Numbered from the stretch's first letter, positions 8,232-16,389 are shown. The stretch: 64,000 bases of DNA from Bacillota bacterium (GCA_030691505.1 JAUYEG010000063.1:1-64000), one strand, 5' to 3'. A program made the numbers and translations. Notes: generated by a model not told the origin, from the sequence alone.

Positions 8232-8786
8232 CTACTCAACCCGGCCGCGCCTGGTCTCGTTGGTGATGTTCTGGACCATGACCTTGACCTCGGTAACCTC
8301 AACACCCACGACATTGCGGGTGTAGTCGGTGACAGCCTGCTGGATCTCCCTGGCCGTCTCCGGGACGTTGACCTCGGGACTCACCACGCCGCGGACGCGT
8401 ACGCCCAAGCCGCCGGGGGTTGGAAACACCGAAGCGCGTACATCCCGGACACCTTTCAGCGAACGGGCCACTTTCGTGACCAGGTTTTCAACCGCGGAAA
8501 GGGAGATGCGCACCTCGCCCATGTCCGTCTGGTGGATCAACGTCTGCCACGGCCGGTCGCGCCGGAAACCGAAATACAGGAACCGCAGGCTGACGATGAG
8601 CGACAGCGAGGACAGCACGCCGATAAGCCAGCGCCCATTGTAGTTGGTAAACCGGAGGACTTCCCACAGGTAGTTGACCGGCGCCAGCCAACCCAGGGCC
8701 GCCATTGCGAGGAACAGGAAGGAGATCACGGCCACCGCGAGCGTGAACAAAGCCAGGACAACCCGGTCGAAAACGCCCACCCTCAT
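8232..8786 (-). CDS. amaP: Alkaline-shock membrane anchor AmaP
   Basis: Membrane protein that in Staphylococcus anchors Asp23. The likely start is ATG 8786 (184 aa, MRVGVFDRVVLALFTLAVAV); a GTG at 8804 is the alternative. Two transmembrane segments (about residues 8-32 and 50-68) are followed by a soluble Asp23-like domain with VENLVTKVARSLKGVRDVRA and VEVTEVKVMVQNI. It sits between asp23 and the DUF2273 gene, the standard order. It probably positions the Asp23 protein at the membrane during envelope stress or growth. Confidence 0.85.
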   Translation of the reverse strand: MRVGVFDRVVLALFTLAVAVISFLFLAMAALGWLAPVNYLWEVLRFTNYNGRWLIGVLSSLSLIVSLRFLYFGFRRDRPWQTLIHQTDMGEVRISLSAVENLVTKVARSLKGVRDVRASVFPTPGGLGVRVRGVVSPEVNVPETAREIQQAVTDYTRNVVGVEVTEVKVMVQNITNETRRGRVE

Positions 8787-8854
8787 CACCGTCCAGGGGC
8801 CCACCAGCCAGAGCCCGAGATTGCCGCGGCCGGCCCTGACGGCCGGAGCGGTCT

Positions 8855-9253
8855 CTAGTCGCGCAGCCTGGTTTCCTCTTCTCTGCCGGTCTCGTTGTGA
8901 AAGGAGACCCCCGCCACGTGCACGTTGACCTCAACGACCTGCAACCCGGTCATGCTCTCCACTGCACGCTTGACGTTCTCCTGCACCAGCCGCGCGACCT
9001 CCGGAATGCGCACACCGTATTCCAGGACCACGAAAAGATCAAGTGCGGCCTGGCGCTCGCCGACCTCTACTTTGACACCTTTCGAGAAGCTCTTCTTACC
9101 CAGCATCTCCCCAAGACCACTAACTACACCGCCGCTCATGGATGCGACGCCTTCGACCTCGGCGGCGGCAATACCGGCAATCACGCCGACAACCTCATCG
9201 GCGATCTTGACTGAACTTTTGGGAGCTTCTCCGGCGGGCTCATCGCGATCCAC
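8855..9253 (-). CDS. Asp23/Gls24 family alkaline shock protein
   Basis: Small envelope-stress-associated protein. The best start is GTG 9253, six bases after GGAGGTG, giving 132 aa; the TTG at 9268 overlaps that Shine-Dalgarno. Conserved features are IADEVVGVIAGIAAAEVEGV, a GVKVEVGE strand, LFVVLEYGVRIPEVA, and the C-terminal VVEVNVHVAGV. The following gene is its membrane anchor amaP. The 211-bp gap between spoIIIAH and this gene suggests it may have its own promoter, but none was convincing. Confidence 0.9.
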   Translation of the reverse strand: MDRDEPAGEAPKSSVKIADEVVGVIAGIAAAEVEGVASMSGGVVSGLGEMLGKKSFSKGVKVEVGERQAALDLFVVLEYGVRIPEVARLVQENVKRAVESMTGLQVVEVNVHVAGVSFHNETGREEETRLRD

Positions 9254-9464
9254 CTGCTTCACCTCCAAGCACTGTGGGCCGCGCCCGACCCCTGACCTGA
9301 CAACACTCTTCTACCATCGCGGCAGGCTGGATAGCAAGCAATAGGGATTCTTCTCCTCCGCGCGGCAGGCTCCTGCGTGAACCCGGGCCGGACCGCGCGC
9401 GAACGGGACGCCGGAAGCCTGGCGCCCCGGCCATGGGATCCGCCCGGCACGTTCCCGGAGCCCG

Positions 9465-10034
9465 TCACTGCGCCCGGGATAGGATGTTGATCTCCTTGGG
9501 CGCCAGTCCGGTCCCCCGGATAATGATGTCCCCCACCTGGGCCACGTCGCCCCGGCTCAAGCTCGCCGCCTTGACAACCGCGGTGCACTGCGTTTCCCGC
9601 AGAAAGATAATGCAGTCGGCGAAGCCCTTGGCCTTGACCAGGCCTTCGAGTTCCAGTTCCTTGCCGATCTGCTTGGTGATCGCAAGCCACTGGTCCGCCG
9701 CCGTTCTCCTCGCGTCCTCGGGCACCTGCTTGTTGTTGATGAGGTCCCTGAGGGTTTCGAGCTGCTCAGCGCGGGTCCGCTCGCGGTCCAGGCGGAAATC
9801 CACAAAGAAGTCGGTCTGACCGGCCGCGGGCTCCTGATCGCCCGTGCCGGCACCGGGTGTCTTCCCGGCGGCCGGATCGGTCGGGGTACCGCCTCCCGGC
9901 GGCTGGACGTCCCAGGTCAGCAGATAGCGCAGGACGCCCTGCTCCTGCGCGGCCGCATACGTCAGGGCCACCGCCGCCAACAGCAGCACCGCACTGATCG
10001 CCAAAACCCTCTTCTTGCGCAGGACCATCAGCAT
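9465..10034 (-). CDS. spoIIIAH: Stage III sporulation protein AH
   Basis: Mother-cell membrane component of the SpoIIIA-SpoIIQ feeding channel; the family's extracellular domain binds forespore SpoIIQ and resembles the EscJ/PrgK ring fold. ATG 10034 follows GGGGAGG by seven bases and gives 189 aa, somewhat short for the family. One N-terminal transmembrane helix (about residues 10-28) is followed by a proline/glycine linker. The ring domain contains DFRLDRERTRAEQLETLRDL near residue 78 and ends ...GLAPKEINILSRAQ. The stop of spoIIIAG lies five bases upstream of its start. Confidence 0.92.
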   Translation of the reverse strand: MLMVLRKKRVLAISAVLLLAAVALTYAAAQEQGVLRYLLTWDVQPPGGGTPTDPAAGKTPGAGTGDQEPAAGQTDFFVDFRLDRERTRAEQLETLRDLINNKQVPEDARRTAADQWLAITKQIGKELELEGLVKAKGFADCIIFLRETQCTAVVKAASLSRGDVAQVGDIIIRGTGLAPKEINILSRAQ

Positions 10035-10038
10035 CGGA

Positions 10039-10737
10039 CTACCTCCCCATGGGCAAAACAGTGATCTTATGAGCCGGCAAAGGAAAGAGCGCCTGTACAG
10101 CGCGCACCATGTCCAGCCGCACGCGCGACGCTCCAGCTCCCTCGGCCAAAACCAGGATCCCGGATACGGCCGGCCTCTGCTCTTCGGCAACCAGCGCACG
10201 TTCGCCGTAGCTGTCATCCCTCAGAATCACGGGCTGTCGGGTCGATGTGGTTTCGACGACCGTACGGACCCCGCCCGAGGCGTCCTTCTCATCGGTCGTC
10301 CTGCTATCGCTGGTCGTGTTGTGCCCGAAGACGTAGATCGGCCCGTGCTCGAGCGACACCGATACACGCACGCGGCCCGCCCCCTGGATCTCAGAGAGCA
10401 GCGATTCGAGTTCACGCGCCAGGGCCTGTTCGTATTCGCGGCTCGAGGTACCCCCGGTGCCCGCGGCCGAGGCTGTGAGGGATCCGTCGCCCGAGCCGGA
10501 AGCCAGCGAAGTGCCGGCAGCGACCGCGGCATTTGCGGGAGCCAGCGGCGCCCTCCATCCGGTCAGCCCCTGCCACAGGCCTCCTGCCGCCCAGAGCAGG
10601 ACGAGTGCAAAGACCCCCCAGACCAGCCAGCGCGCCGCGCGTTGCGTATGTCGGCCCGCCGCGTTCGGGCCCCGCCCGGGTGCCGAGCCCGTTTCAAAAC
10701 TATGCGCAAGCTGTTCGATCATTCCGTTCCAGGCCAT
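10039..10737 (-). CDS. spoIIIAG: Stage III sporulation protein AG
   Basis: SpoIIIAG forms the large ring of the mother cell-forespore channel. The 232-aa protein has a basic N-terminus, one transmembrane segment (about residues 36-56, ARWLVWGVFALVLLWAAGG), a glycine/serine linker, and a ring-building domain with YEQALARELESLLSEIQGAG and RVRVSVSLEHGP. It ends in the conserved VRAVQALFPLPAHKITVLPM. ATG 10737 has a GGGGAGG site. It is 15 bp downstream of spoIIIAF. Confidence 0.92.
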   Translation of the reverse strand: MAWNGMIEQLAHSFETGSAPGRGPNAAGRHTQRAARWLVWGVFALVLLWAAGGLWQGLTGWRAPLAPANAAVAAGTSLASGSGDGSLTASAAGTGGTSSREYEQALARELESLLSEIQGAGRVRVSVSLEHGPIYVFGHNTTSDSRTTDEKDASGGVRTVVETTSTRQPVILRDDSYGERALVAEEQRPAVSGILVLAEGAGASRVRLDMVRAVQALFPLPAHKITVLPMGR

Positions 10738-10752
10738 GTCCGGCCACCTCCC

Positions 10753-11409
10753 CTAGCGGGGCATCGATACTTCAACGGCTGCGGGGTCCAGCCGGTACAG
10801 CCCCGCCAACTGCGCGCGCAGCGCCTGACCGATCGCGGCCAGCGCCGCGGTCCGCGCCGCCGACACGTCCACGGCCCCTGCCCCTCCTGGGCCGCTGCCC
10901 CCGCCACCGGTCCCGGCGGCCGTTTCGCCGCCGCCGCTCTGTCCTTGCTGCCCGTTCTCCTGGATCCACCCGGCCACGAGCCGTTCGGGCACCCGGCTCA
11001 CCCTGACCCGGAGCCGCTGCGGAGAGCCGGGCCAGCCGGACGTCACCTTGAGGTCGACGTCAACGCTTACCCCGGCCGCCTCGATGCCCAGGCTCGTGGC
11101 AACGAGGCGCACTATGTGGTCGCGCACCTGAGCCTCGTACGCCCCGTCGGCGACCGGAAACAGCGACCCGCTGCCCACGAAGGTGTACCCCTGTCCGGAG
11201 GTCCGCACGGATCTGAGATCGCCACCGGGCAGGGAAACGGCGATCTGCAGATACCCCATCAGGGGCTTGAGCAGGGCCAGCAGGACCAACAGGCCCATCA
11301 CCAGACGGGCGAAGCGCCGGAAATCGCCCTGCGGCAGGGCCATTTCCAGCACGGCGGCGAGGGCGATGATCAGCACCAGATCGCGTGCCCAGGCAGACAG
11401 CGCCTGCAT
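10753..11409 (-). CDS. spoIIIAF: Stage III sporulation protein AF
   Basis: Membrane component of the SpoIIIA complex, 218 aa. Two N-terminal transmembrane helices (about residues 8-26 and 33-53) are followed by an extracellular ring-like domain with V.V.VDLKV at its core. A glycine-rich, low-complexity stretch lies around residues 155-180. The start at 11409 is ATG (MQALSAWARDLVLIIALAAV). It is 13 bp after spoIIIAE. Confidence 0.9.
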   Translation of the reverse strand: MQALSAWARDLVLIIALAAVLEMALPQGDFRRFARLVMGLLVLLALLKPLMGYLQIAVSLPGGDLRSVRTSGQGYTFVGSGSLFPVADGAYEAQVRDHIVRLVATSLGIEAAGVSVDVDLKVTSGWPGSPQRLRVRVSRVPERLVAGWIQENGQQGQSGGGETAAGTGGGGSGPGGAGAVDVSAARTAALAAIGQALRAQLAGLYRLDPAAVEVSMPR

Positions 11410-11422
11410 GTCCCCAGCCCCC

Positions 11423-12640
11423 TCAGCGCATCATGACCGCCGCGTTGCCGGCGCCCATGATCATGACTATACTCACGAACCACGCCAGCCCCGTGCCGCA
11501 CACCGCCAGCAGCATCAGCCCGAGGCAGTTGGCGATCCCGTCAAGGCACGCGACGATCTGCGGCCCCGCGATCGGCTCGGCCAGAGCCGCCGCGATCCGG
11601 TAGATCAGAACCAGTGCGCCCACCTTGAGCGCAGGCAGCGCGGTTATCACGAAAACGGCTATCGCCCCGGCGATGCCCACCGCGTTCTTGAGGACGAGCG
11701 AGCCCCCGATCACCATCTCAAACGCGTCGCCGAACATCTTGCCGATGATCGGGATGAAACTTGTAGCCAGGAACTTGCCCGTCCGCATCGCCACCCCGTC
11801 CGCGACGGAGCCGGCGGCCGACTGCACCGTCATAACCCCGAGAAAAACCGTCATGGAGACGCCGAGCACCGTGATCGCGATCTGCCTGCACACGGACGCC
11901 GCGGCGGTGACCTTGATCTCCCCCCCGAGGGTGCTGACGATCTCGCAGGCCGCGGCGACGATAACCAGGGGAACCACCACACCGGATGAAACGCTGGCGA
12001 TGAAGTAGGTCGCAAACAGCATCCACGGAGAAAAGAGGCCCGCGGTCACGACGGCGCCCACCCCGATCAGCAGGCTCAGAAGGACGGGGAGGATGGCCCG
12101 CATGAAGTCGACCGTCAGCTGGATGTGCCCGCGAGTTGCCTCGACTCCCGTCCTCAGGCCGCTGATCGCCAGCCCGGCCAGCACGACGGCAGTGACCAGG
12201 TAGGCCGCCCGCGCCACGGATTCGCTGCCAAACGAGGTCCGCAGCGCGGTGAGCACTCCCAGCAGCGCCATCAGGGCAACCAGCCTGCCGAGCAAGTGCA
12301 GGTTGACGACCACCTCCCGCGCGAAGTAGGCCGCCAGCGCGGATCCCAGGGCCCGGAGGTTGGGACCGTCCCCGGTGCCGCGGATCATTCCGATCACGTC
12401 GCGCACCCCGAGCTTGGGCAGATCCACGCCCAGTTCGCGCTGGAGGTTTCTGAGCAACTCCTCGACCTCGGTGAGCGGACCCTGGGGGATCTCGATTCCA
12501 GCGACCGTCGTATCCGTCCCTACCGGCCCTGCGGCCGCCGCCCAAGGGGCCGCATCCGCCGCCGCGGCCGCCGGTCCAAGGCACACGGCCAGCCCTATTG
12601 CCAGAGCAGTAATCACCGCCATCCGGACCCGCATGGTCAT
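11423..12640 (-). CDS. spoIIIAE: Stage III sporulation protein AE
   Basis: Polytopic membrane protein of the SpoIIIA complex, proposed in the family to be a transporter-like core. ATG 12640 overlaps the spoIIIAD stop as ATGA, fixing the start and giving 405 aa. It has an N-terminal signal-like segment ending in AAAAADAAP, a short soluble region (PLTEVEELLRNLQRELGVDL), then about eight hydrophobic helices. SFIPIIGKMFGDAFEMVIGG is the best conserved stretch. An open frame extends upstream to 12763 but lies inside spoIIIAD. Confidence 0.92.
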   Translation of the reverse strand: MTMRVRMAVITALAIGLAVCLGPAAAAADAAPWAAAAGPVGTDTTVAGIEIPQGPLTEVEELLRNLQRELGVDLPKLGVRDVIGMIRGTGDGPNLRALGSALAAYFAREVVVNLHLLGRLVALMALLGVLTALRTSFGSESVARAAYLVTAVVLAGLAISGLRTGVEATRGHIQLTVDFMRAILPVLLSLLIGVGAVVTAGLFSPWMLFATYFIASVSSGVVVPLVIVAAACEIVSTLGGEIKVTAAASVCRQIAITVLGVSMTVFLGVMTVQSAAGSVADGVAMRTGKFLATSFIPIIGKMFGDAFEMVIGGSLVLKNAVGIAGAIAVFVITALPALKVGALVLIYRIAAALAEPIAGPQIVACLDGIANCLGLMLLAVCGTGLAWFVSIVMIMGAGNAAVMMR

Positions 12641-13023
12641 GGCAAGAGCCTCAGCACGACCTCGACGACGGCTGTGACGACCGGGACGGCAAAGACCATG
12701 ATCAGCACCTTGCCCGCCAGCTCGACCTTGCTCGCGAGAGCCCCTTCGCCGGCGTCGCGGCAAATCTGCGAACCAAACTCAGCGAGGTATGCCACCCCGA
12801 TTACCCGCAGCACCGTGTCGAGGTAAAAGCGCTCGACCTTTGCCCTTCCGGCGAGATCGGCAAGGGCCGTCACGGCCTGTCCCAAGGGGCCCAGCATCTG
12901 CAGCACGAGCATGGCCCCCGCGGCAGCCCCGACCAGCATGGCCAGTTCCGGACGCTCCTGGCGAAGAACGACGACCAGGACCACCGCGATGAAGGCAAAG
13001 GCCACGACCCGAGCGATATCCAT
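12637..13023 (-). CDS. spoIIIAD: Stage III sporulation protein AD
   Basis: Small polytopic membrane protein of the SpoIIIA complex. ATG 13023 gives 128 aa starting MDIARVVAFAFIAVVLVVVL, which lines up with known family starts; a GTG at 13032 would add three residues. Hydrophobic segments lie at about residues 3-22, 30-48, 72-88 and 103-125, with the conserved AYLAEFGSQICRDAGEGALA between the last two. It is coupled to spoIIIAE by a 4-bp overlap. Confidence 0.92.
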   Translation of the reverse strand: MDIARVVAFAFIAVVLVVVLRQERPELAMLVGAAAGAMLVLQMLGPLGQAVTALADLAGRAKVERFYLDTVLRVIGVAYLAEFGSQICRDAGEGALASKVELAGKVLIMVFAVPVVTAVVEVVLRLLP

Positions 13024-13036
13024 TAGGCCCACCCGC

Positions 13037-13231
13037 CTACAACCGGAACATGACCCGCACGCTGGAGAATAGGTCGGTGATGAGTTTGATGACCATGCTC
13101 AGAACGACAACCACGCCCACGAGGGTGAGCAGTTGGGCCATTTCCTCCCTATCCATCTTGCGTAGGACGATGCACAGGATGGCCACCAGCATGCCGACCC
13201 CTGCGATCTTGAAGATGATGTCGATTTCCAT
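13037..13231 (-). CDS. spoIIIAC: Stage III sporulation protein AC
   Basis: A 64-aa protein with two transmembrane helices (about residues 5-22 and 34-54) joined by RKMDREEMAQL, matching SpoIIIAC in size and topology. It is part of the mother-cell SpoIIIA membrane complex. It lies 5 bp before the spoIIIAD stop-start region and is separated from spoIIIAB by 128 bp that contain an unusual tandem repeat. Confidence 0.92.
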   Translation of the reverse strand: MEIDIIFKIAGVGMLVAILCIVLRKMDREEMAQLLTLVGVVVVLSMVIKLITDLFSSVRVMFRL

Positions 13232-13260
13232 GCCTGTCCCCCCGGTTGTGTGGACTCCGC

Positions 13261-13359
13261 CGTTCCTGGCCCGTTCCTGGCCCGTCCCTGGCCCGTCCCT
13301 GGCCCGTCCCTGACCCGTCCCTGACCCGTCCCTGACCCGTCCCTGACCCGTCTCTGACC
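13261..13359. repeat. 11-bp tandem repeat, nine units, inside the spoIIIA operon
   Basis: Nine contiguous 11-bp units fill 13261-13359: two of CGTTCCTGGCC, two of CGTCCCTGGCC, four of CGTCCCTGACC and one of CGTCTCTGACC. The last unit abuts the spoIIIAB stop codon. Variants are grouped by position, as expected for local slippage or unit duplication. The repeat widens a normally tight intergenic junction to 128 bp. Confidence 0.95.
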
Positions 13360-13881
13360 CTAGAACACCAGCAGCACCATGCCCAATCCCGCGAGTCCCC
13401 CCAGGTATGACCAGAGCCGTCCGTTGCGCCGCGCTTCCTCGGCCGCCTGCGAATGGCGTTCGTCGAGCATCTCCCGGACAAGCGCCAGGTGCGCGGCCTG
13501 GTCCGCGGGATCGCTTTGCCCCAGGCAGCTGGCCAGCGAGGCCAGGATCCCGCGGTCCTCCTCGTTCAGGGCCAGCTGCGCGGACGTCGCCTCCAGCGCG
13601 GCAAGCCAGGCCTCACGGGCAGAGGCCACGCCGGCAAGCTCCCTTGCCATGGCCGCGAACAGCACGCCGCCCGCCCCCAGGTCCAAAGCCGCCAACCGCC
13701 CGAAGGCCGACCCGAGCGTCGTGCGACCGTAGACCACCTCCGTCTCGAGGGCCCTGAGCGAGGAACGGAGCTCCCGCAGCTGGCGCTGGCGGTCGACGTA
13801 CTGCAGCCCGTACAGGCTACCGGCCCGGTAGAAGGCGAACGTCGCCACACCGGCGAGCAACAGACGGATGTACAGCGTCAT
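13360..13881 (-). CDS. spoIIIAB: Stage III sporulation protein AB
   Basis: Membrane-associated SpoIIIA component whose cytoplasmic part resembles type II secretion F proteins. The 173-aa sequence has transmembrane helices at each end (about residues 6-22 and 155-172) around a helical domain containing LRELRSSLRALETEVVYGRT. ATG 13881 overlaps the spoIIIAA stop by 4 bp. Its stop codon directly touches the 11-bp tandem repeat. Confidence 0.92.
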   Translation of the reverse strand: MTLYIRLLLAGVATFAFYRAGSLYGLQYVDRQRQLRELRSSLRALETEVVYGRTTLGSAFGRLAALDLGAGGVLFAAMARELAGVASAREAWLAALEATSAQLALNEEDRGILASLASCLGQSDPADQAAHLALVREMLDERHSQAAEEARRNGRLWSYLGGLAGLGMVLLVF

Positions 13882-14891
13882 TCGGCCGTCCCTCCGGCCG
13901 CGCGCCGCACCGGTAACCCTATGGGCTCCATTGTCCGCCCGTCGAGGACGCCCGCCACCGAACCCGGCACCGGGACGCGGTTGAGGAACACCAGGCGGGC
14001 GAAATCCCCTCTTGCCAGCAGCTCCGCAGTTGTGGGCCGCGCCCGCAGATCAGCCAGGTCCCAGCCGTGCGCCGTGGCGATTACGGCTACGCCGCAGTTC
14101 GCGGCCTCCTCGATCGCGGCGACGTCCTCGGCTCGGCCGATCTCATCAGTCGCCAGGATATCCGGCGACATGGAACGCAAGGCCAGGATCATCCCTAGCG
14201 CCTTTGGGCAGGCGTCAAGAACGTCTGTGCGCAGACCCACATCGCGTGTTGGGATGCCCTGCCAGCATCCCGCGAGTTCAGATCGCTCATCGATCAGGGC
14301 CACGCGTTGAGGTGGAACACGCAGCCGGGGAATGCCATCGCTGAGCTGGCGGACGGCGTCGCGGAGCACGGTCGTCTTCCCGCAGCGAGGCGGCGAGACC
14401 AGCAGTGTGCTGGATATTCTGCAGTCGGGACCTTCGGTCAGAAACGGCAGGACCCGGTCCGCGGCGCCCTTGACCTCCCTCGCCAGCCGCAGGCAAAACG
14501 AGCCGGGATGGCGAAGCCCGCGTAGCTGCCCACCGTCTACGACGGCCCTGCCGGCCATTCCAAGGCGGTGACCGCCGGGCAGCGTCAGATAGCCAGAACT
14601 CAGCTGCTCCTGCAAGGCGTAGACCGAACCTCGGGTGGCCAGGTCAAGGGTGAGGGCGGCGTCGTCAGGCGTGAAAACGAGGGGGGCGTCCCCGTCGGCG
14701 CAGATTCCGCCGCTGCGGGCCAGCCAGGCTTCGCCTCTAGCCAGGCCGAGCATCACGGGGCGCCCGACCCGCATCCGGATCTCCTCCACCCCGGACCACA
14801 CCGTGGCCTCAACCTGGCTGAGGGCCGCGGCCACCCGCGGGGGGAGATAGGGGCCTAGCTCCGGCAGTGCCGGCACGATGGCTGTGGGCAA
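13878..14891 (-). CDS. spoIIIAA: Stage III sporulation protein AA, ATPase
   Basis: Secretion-type ATPase of the SpoIIIA channel, 337 aa. Walker A is SPPRCGKTT (about residue 168) and a Walker B-like segment is DILATDEIGRAED. EEIRMRVGRPV and SGYLTLPGGHRLGMAGRAV are typical N-terminal signatures. The start is TTG 14891, preceded by GGAGAGGAT. It is the first gene of the spoIIIA operon, and a possible sigma-E promoter is visible 24-52 bp upstream, as expected for mother-cell expression. Confidence 0.93.
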   Translation of the reverse strand: MPTAIVPALPELGPYLPPRVAAALSQVEATVWSGVEEIRMRVGRPVMLGLARGEAWLARSGGICADGDAPLVFTPDDAALTLDLATRGSVYALQEQLSSGYLTLPGGHRLGMAGRAVVDGGQLRGLRHPGSFCLRLAREVKGAADRVLPFLTEGPDCRISSTLLVSPPRCGKTTVLRDAVRQLSDGIPRLRVPPQRVALIDERSELAGCWQGIPTRDVGLRTDVLDACPKALGMILALRSMSPDILATDEIGRAEDVAAIEEAANCGVAVIATAHGWDLADLRARPTTAELLARGDFARLVFLNRVPVPGSVAGVLDGRTMEPIGLPVRRAAGGTAE

Positions 14892-14914
14892 CCCTATCCT
14901 CTCCCCCGACCAGG

Positions 14915-14943
14915 CATGTACAAACGCTGGGTAGAGGATATTG
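14915..14943 (-). promoter_or_regulatory. Possible sigma-E promoter for spoIIIAA
   Basis: On the minus strand CAATATC (14937-14943) is followed after 14 bp by TGTACATG (14915-14922). The spacing and ATAT / TACA cores resemble the sigma-E consensus (-35 ATATT-like, -10 CATACA-like), and sigma-E drives spoIIIA in Bacillus. The match is imperfect. Confidence 0.45.
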
Positions 14944-14963
14944 GGACAAGGGGTGGTTTATAA

Positions 14964-15003
14964 CCGGGGCCCCGTGGCGCGGATTGCGCGCCCGCGGCCC
15001 CGG
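14964..15003 (-). terminator. GC-rich hairpin after the CD1247-type gene
   Basis: Outer arms CCGGGGCC (14964-14971) and GGCCCCGG (14996-15003) are perfectly complementary, and an inner GGCGCG/CGCGCC pair extends the stem. It begins four bases after the stop of the gene at 15008 and is followed on the minus strand by TTATAAA, only a weak T-tract. It separates that gene from the spoIIIA operon. Confidence 0.55.
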
Positions 15004-15007
15004 CGTG

Positions 15008-15589
15008 CTAGAAGTCGCCCGACTCCTTGGTTGGGTAGGGCAGGTCGGTTAGCTCGTCCTCTGGCTCGACATAGGTCACGGCGTCGGGTTCCGTCACCCC
15101 GAAAGTGGTGCCGCATTGCGGGCAGGAGAGCATGACCAGGGTCAACCCGCTCCCGGTGGTCCGCCGCGATTCGCTCGTGCCCCCGTCGCTCATCTGAACG
15201 GTTTCGCCGCACGTAGGACACGTGAAGACGTCTGTGCGGAAGCCGGATGCGCGGAGCGGCTTCCCCCGGTAGGGGGCGAGGTTGTCGTCATCCGTGGTGG
15301 TCAGTATCAGTGTTTCTTCGTCATCCTTGTCGCCTTCGTCATCTTCGTCATCTTCGTCGTCGAGGTCGCCCGAAAACTCTTCCTCCAGGTCTTGCAGGTC
15401 AGCGTCAAGGACGTCGACATAGGCCTCCAGGTCCTCCTGCTCCGACGCCAGGGACACTATCCCGTCGGCCATTTCGCCGACGACCTGAAGCATATGCGCG
15501 ATCATCTTGCCTTCCTTGCTGGCCGTGTCGAGGGCCAGCCCTTCTGACAAGCCCTTGAGGTATTCGACCCTCCCACGCAGATCCTTCAT
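15008..15589 (-). CDS. CD1247-type protein with acidic linker and zinc ribbon
   Basis: A 193-aa protein. The N-terminal ~75 residues form a predicted helical domain (MKDLRGRVEYLKGLSEGLAL, then two acidic helices) as in proteins annotated 'CD1247 N-terminal domain-containing'. A long Asp/Glu stretch (about residues 76-95) leads to a C-terminal zinc ribbon, CPTCG...CPQCG, and an acidic tail. The function is unknown. It is common next to efp/pepP and spoIIIA in Clostridia. ATG 15589 follows AAAGGAG. A promoter about 140 bp upstream and a terminator hairpin after it suggest a single-gene unit. Confidence 0.8.
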   Translation of the reverse strand: MKDLRGRVEYLKGLSEGLALDTASKEGKMIAHMLQVVGEMADGIVSLASEQEDLEAYVDVLDADLQDLEEEFSGDLDDEDDEDDEGDKDDEETLILTTTDDDNLAPYRGKPLRASGFRTDVFTCPTCGETVQMSDGGTSESRRTTGSGLTLVMLSCPQCGTTFGVTEPDAVTYVEPEDELTDLPYPTKESGDF

Positions 15590-15730
15590 GTGGCGGCTCC
15601 TTTCGCTACCGGGATGGACGACGACCGGGGACACCGCGAGCAAGCTTGCTGGACCAAGAAACGCGGTAAAACCCCGGTCGCACGGTCGACGGCCACCCAC
15701 TGCTCGGCGACTCGGCGGTCCGTCGCAGTT

Positions 15731-15759
15731 CTATTATTCTCCGTCATGCTGGCGGTAAA
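15731..15759 (-). promoter_or_regulatory. Putative sigma-A promoter for the CD1247-type gene
   Basis: Minus-strand TTTACC (15754-15759), 17 bp, then TAATAG (15731-15736). This gives a leader of about 135 nt before ATG 15589. Confidence 0.45.
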
Positions 15760-15775
15760 CGCATCGCCGCGTGCG

Positions 15776-15793
15776 GGGCCGCCAATGCGGCCC
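15776..15793 (-). terminator. Hairpin downstream of efp
   Basis: GGGCCGC (15776-15782) and GCGGCCC (15787-15793) form a perfect 7-bp stem with a 4-nt loop, about 28 bp after the efp stop. There is no T-tract. It may separate efp from the CD1247-type gene. Confidence 0.35.
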
Positions 15794-15820
15794 GCCCGCG
15801 GCGAAACCAAAAACGCCGGG

Positions 15821-16378
15821 CTATACCCTTACGAGATACTGGCCGGTACGGGTGTCGACCCGAAGAACGTCGCCCTGGTTGATGAAAAGCGGAACGTGCA
15901 CGACCAGGCCGGTCTCGAGCTTGGCCGGCTTGGTGCCGCCCGAGGCCGTGTCGCCGCGGACGCCGGGGTCGGTTTCTATGACCTCAAGCTCAACGGAGTT
16001 GGGCAACTCGACGCCGATCATCCTGTCTTTGTGGCGGACGGCGATGACACCGAGGCCCTCCTTGAGGAAGTTGACCTGCCCGCCGAGCTCATCGGCAGAA
16101 AGAGCCAGCTGCTCGAAGCTTTCGTTATCCAGAAACGAGAACTCACCCGCCGTCCGGTAGAGGTACTGCATCTCCCGCCGCTCGAGGTGCGCCCGCGGAA
16201 GCTTCTCGCCGGCGCGGAAAGTGCGCTCGCTGACCGACCCGGTCTCGACGTTCCGGAGCTTGGAGCGGACAAAGGCGGATCCCTTGCCGGGCTTGACGTG
16301 CAGGAACTCTATGACCGCCCACACTTGCCCGTCGAGTTCAATGGTCATTCCGTTGCGCAGATCGTTGGTAGAGATCAC
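15821..16378 (-). CDS. efp: Elongation factor P
   Basis: Translation factor that relieves ribosome stalling at polyproline. GTG 16378 follows a GGGGGG Shine-Dalgarno and gives 185 aa beginning with the classic MISTNDLRNGMTIELDG; a TTG two codons earlier is less likely. The KOW-like domain loop carries HVKPGKGSAFVRSK with the modifiable lysine. RTFRAGEKLPRAHLERREMQ and the C-terminal DPGVRGDTASGGTKPAKLET are EF-P signatures. It lies 11 bp after the Xaa-Pro peptidase gene, a widespread pairing. Confidence 0.96.
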   Translation of the reverse strand: MISTNDLRNGMTIELDGQVWAVIEFLHVKPGKGSAFVRSKLRNVETGSVSERTFRAGEKLPRAHLERREMQYLYRTAGEFSFLDNESFEQLALSADELGGQVNFLKEGLGVIAVRHKDRMIGVELPNSVELEVIETDPGVRGDTASGGTKPAKLETGLVVHVPLFINQGDVLRVDTRTGQYLVRV

Positions 16379-16389
16379 AGGCAACCCCC

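Noticed and set aside
10015-11436. Long forward-strand open frame of 473 codons
   Set aside because: It is antisense to spoIIIAG and spoIIIAF, whose domains, ribosome sites and order are clear. High-GC DNA keeps antisense frames open by composition.
13261-13359. CRISPR-like interpretation of the 11-bp repeats
   Set aside because: Units are contiguous with no spacers and far shorter than CRISPR repeats. No cas genes are in the window.
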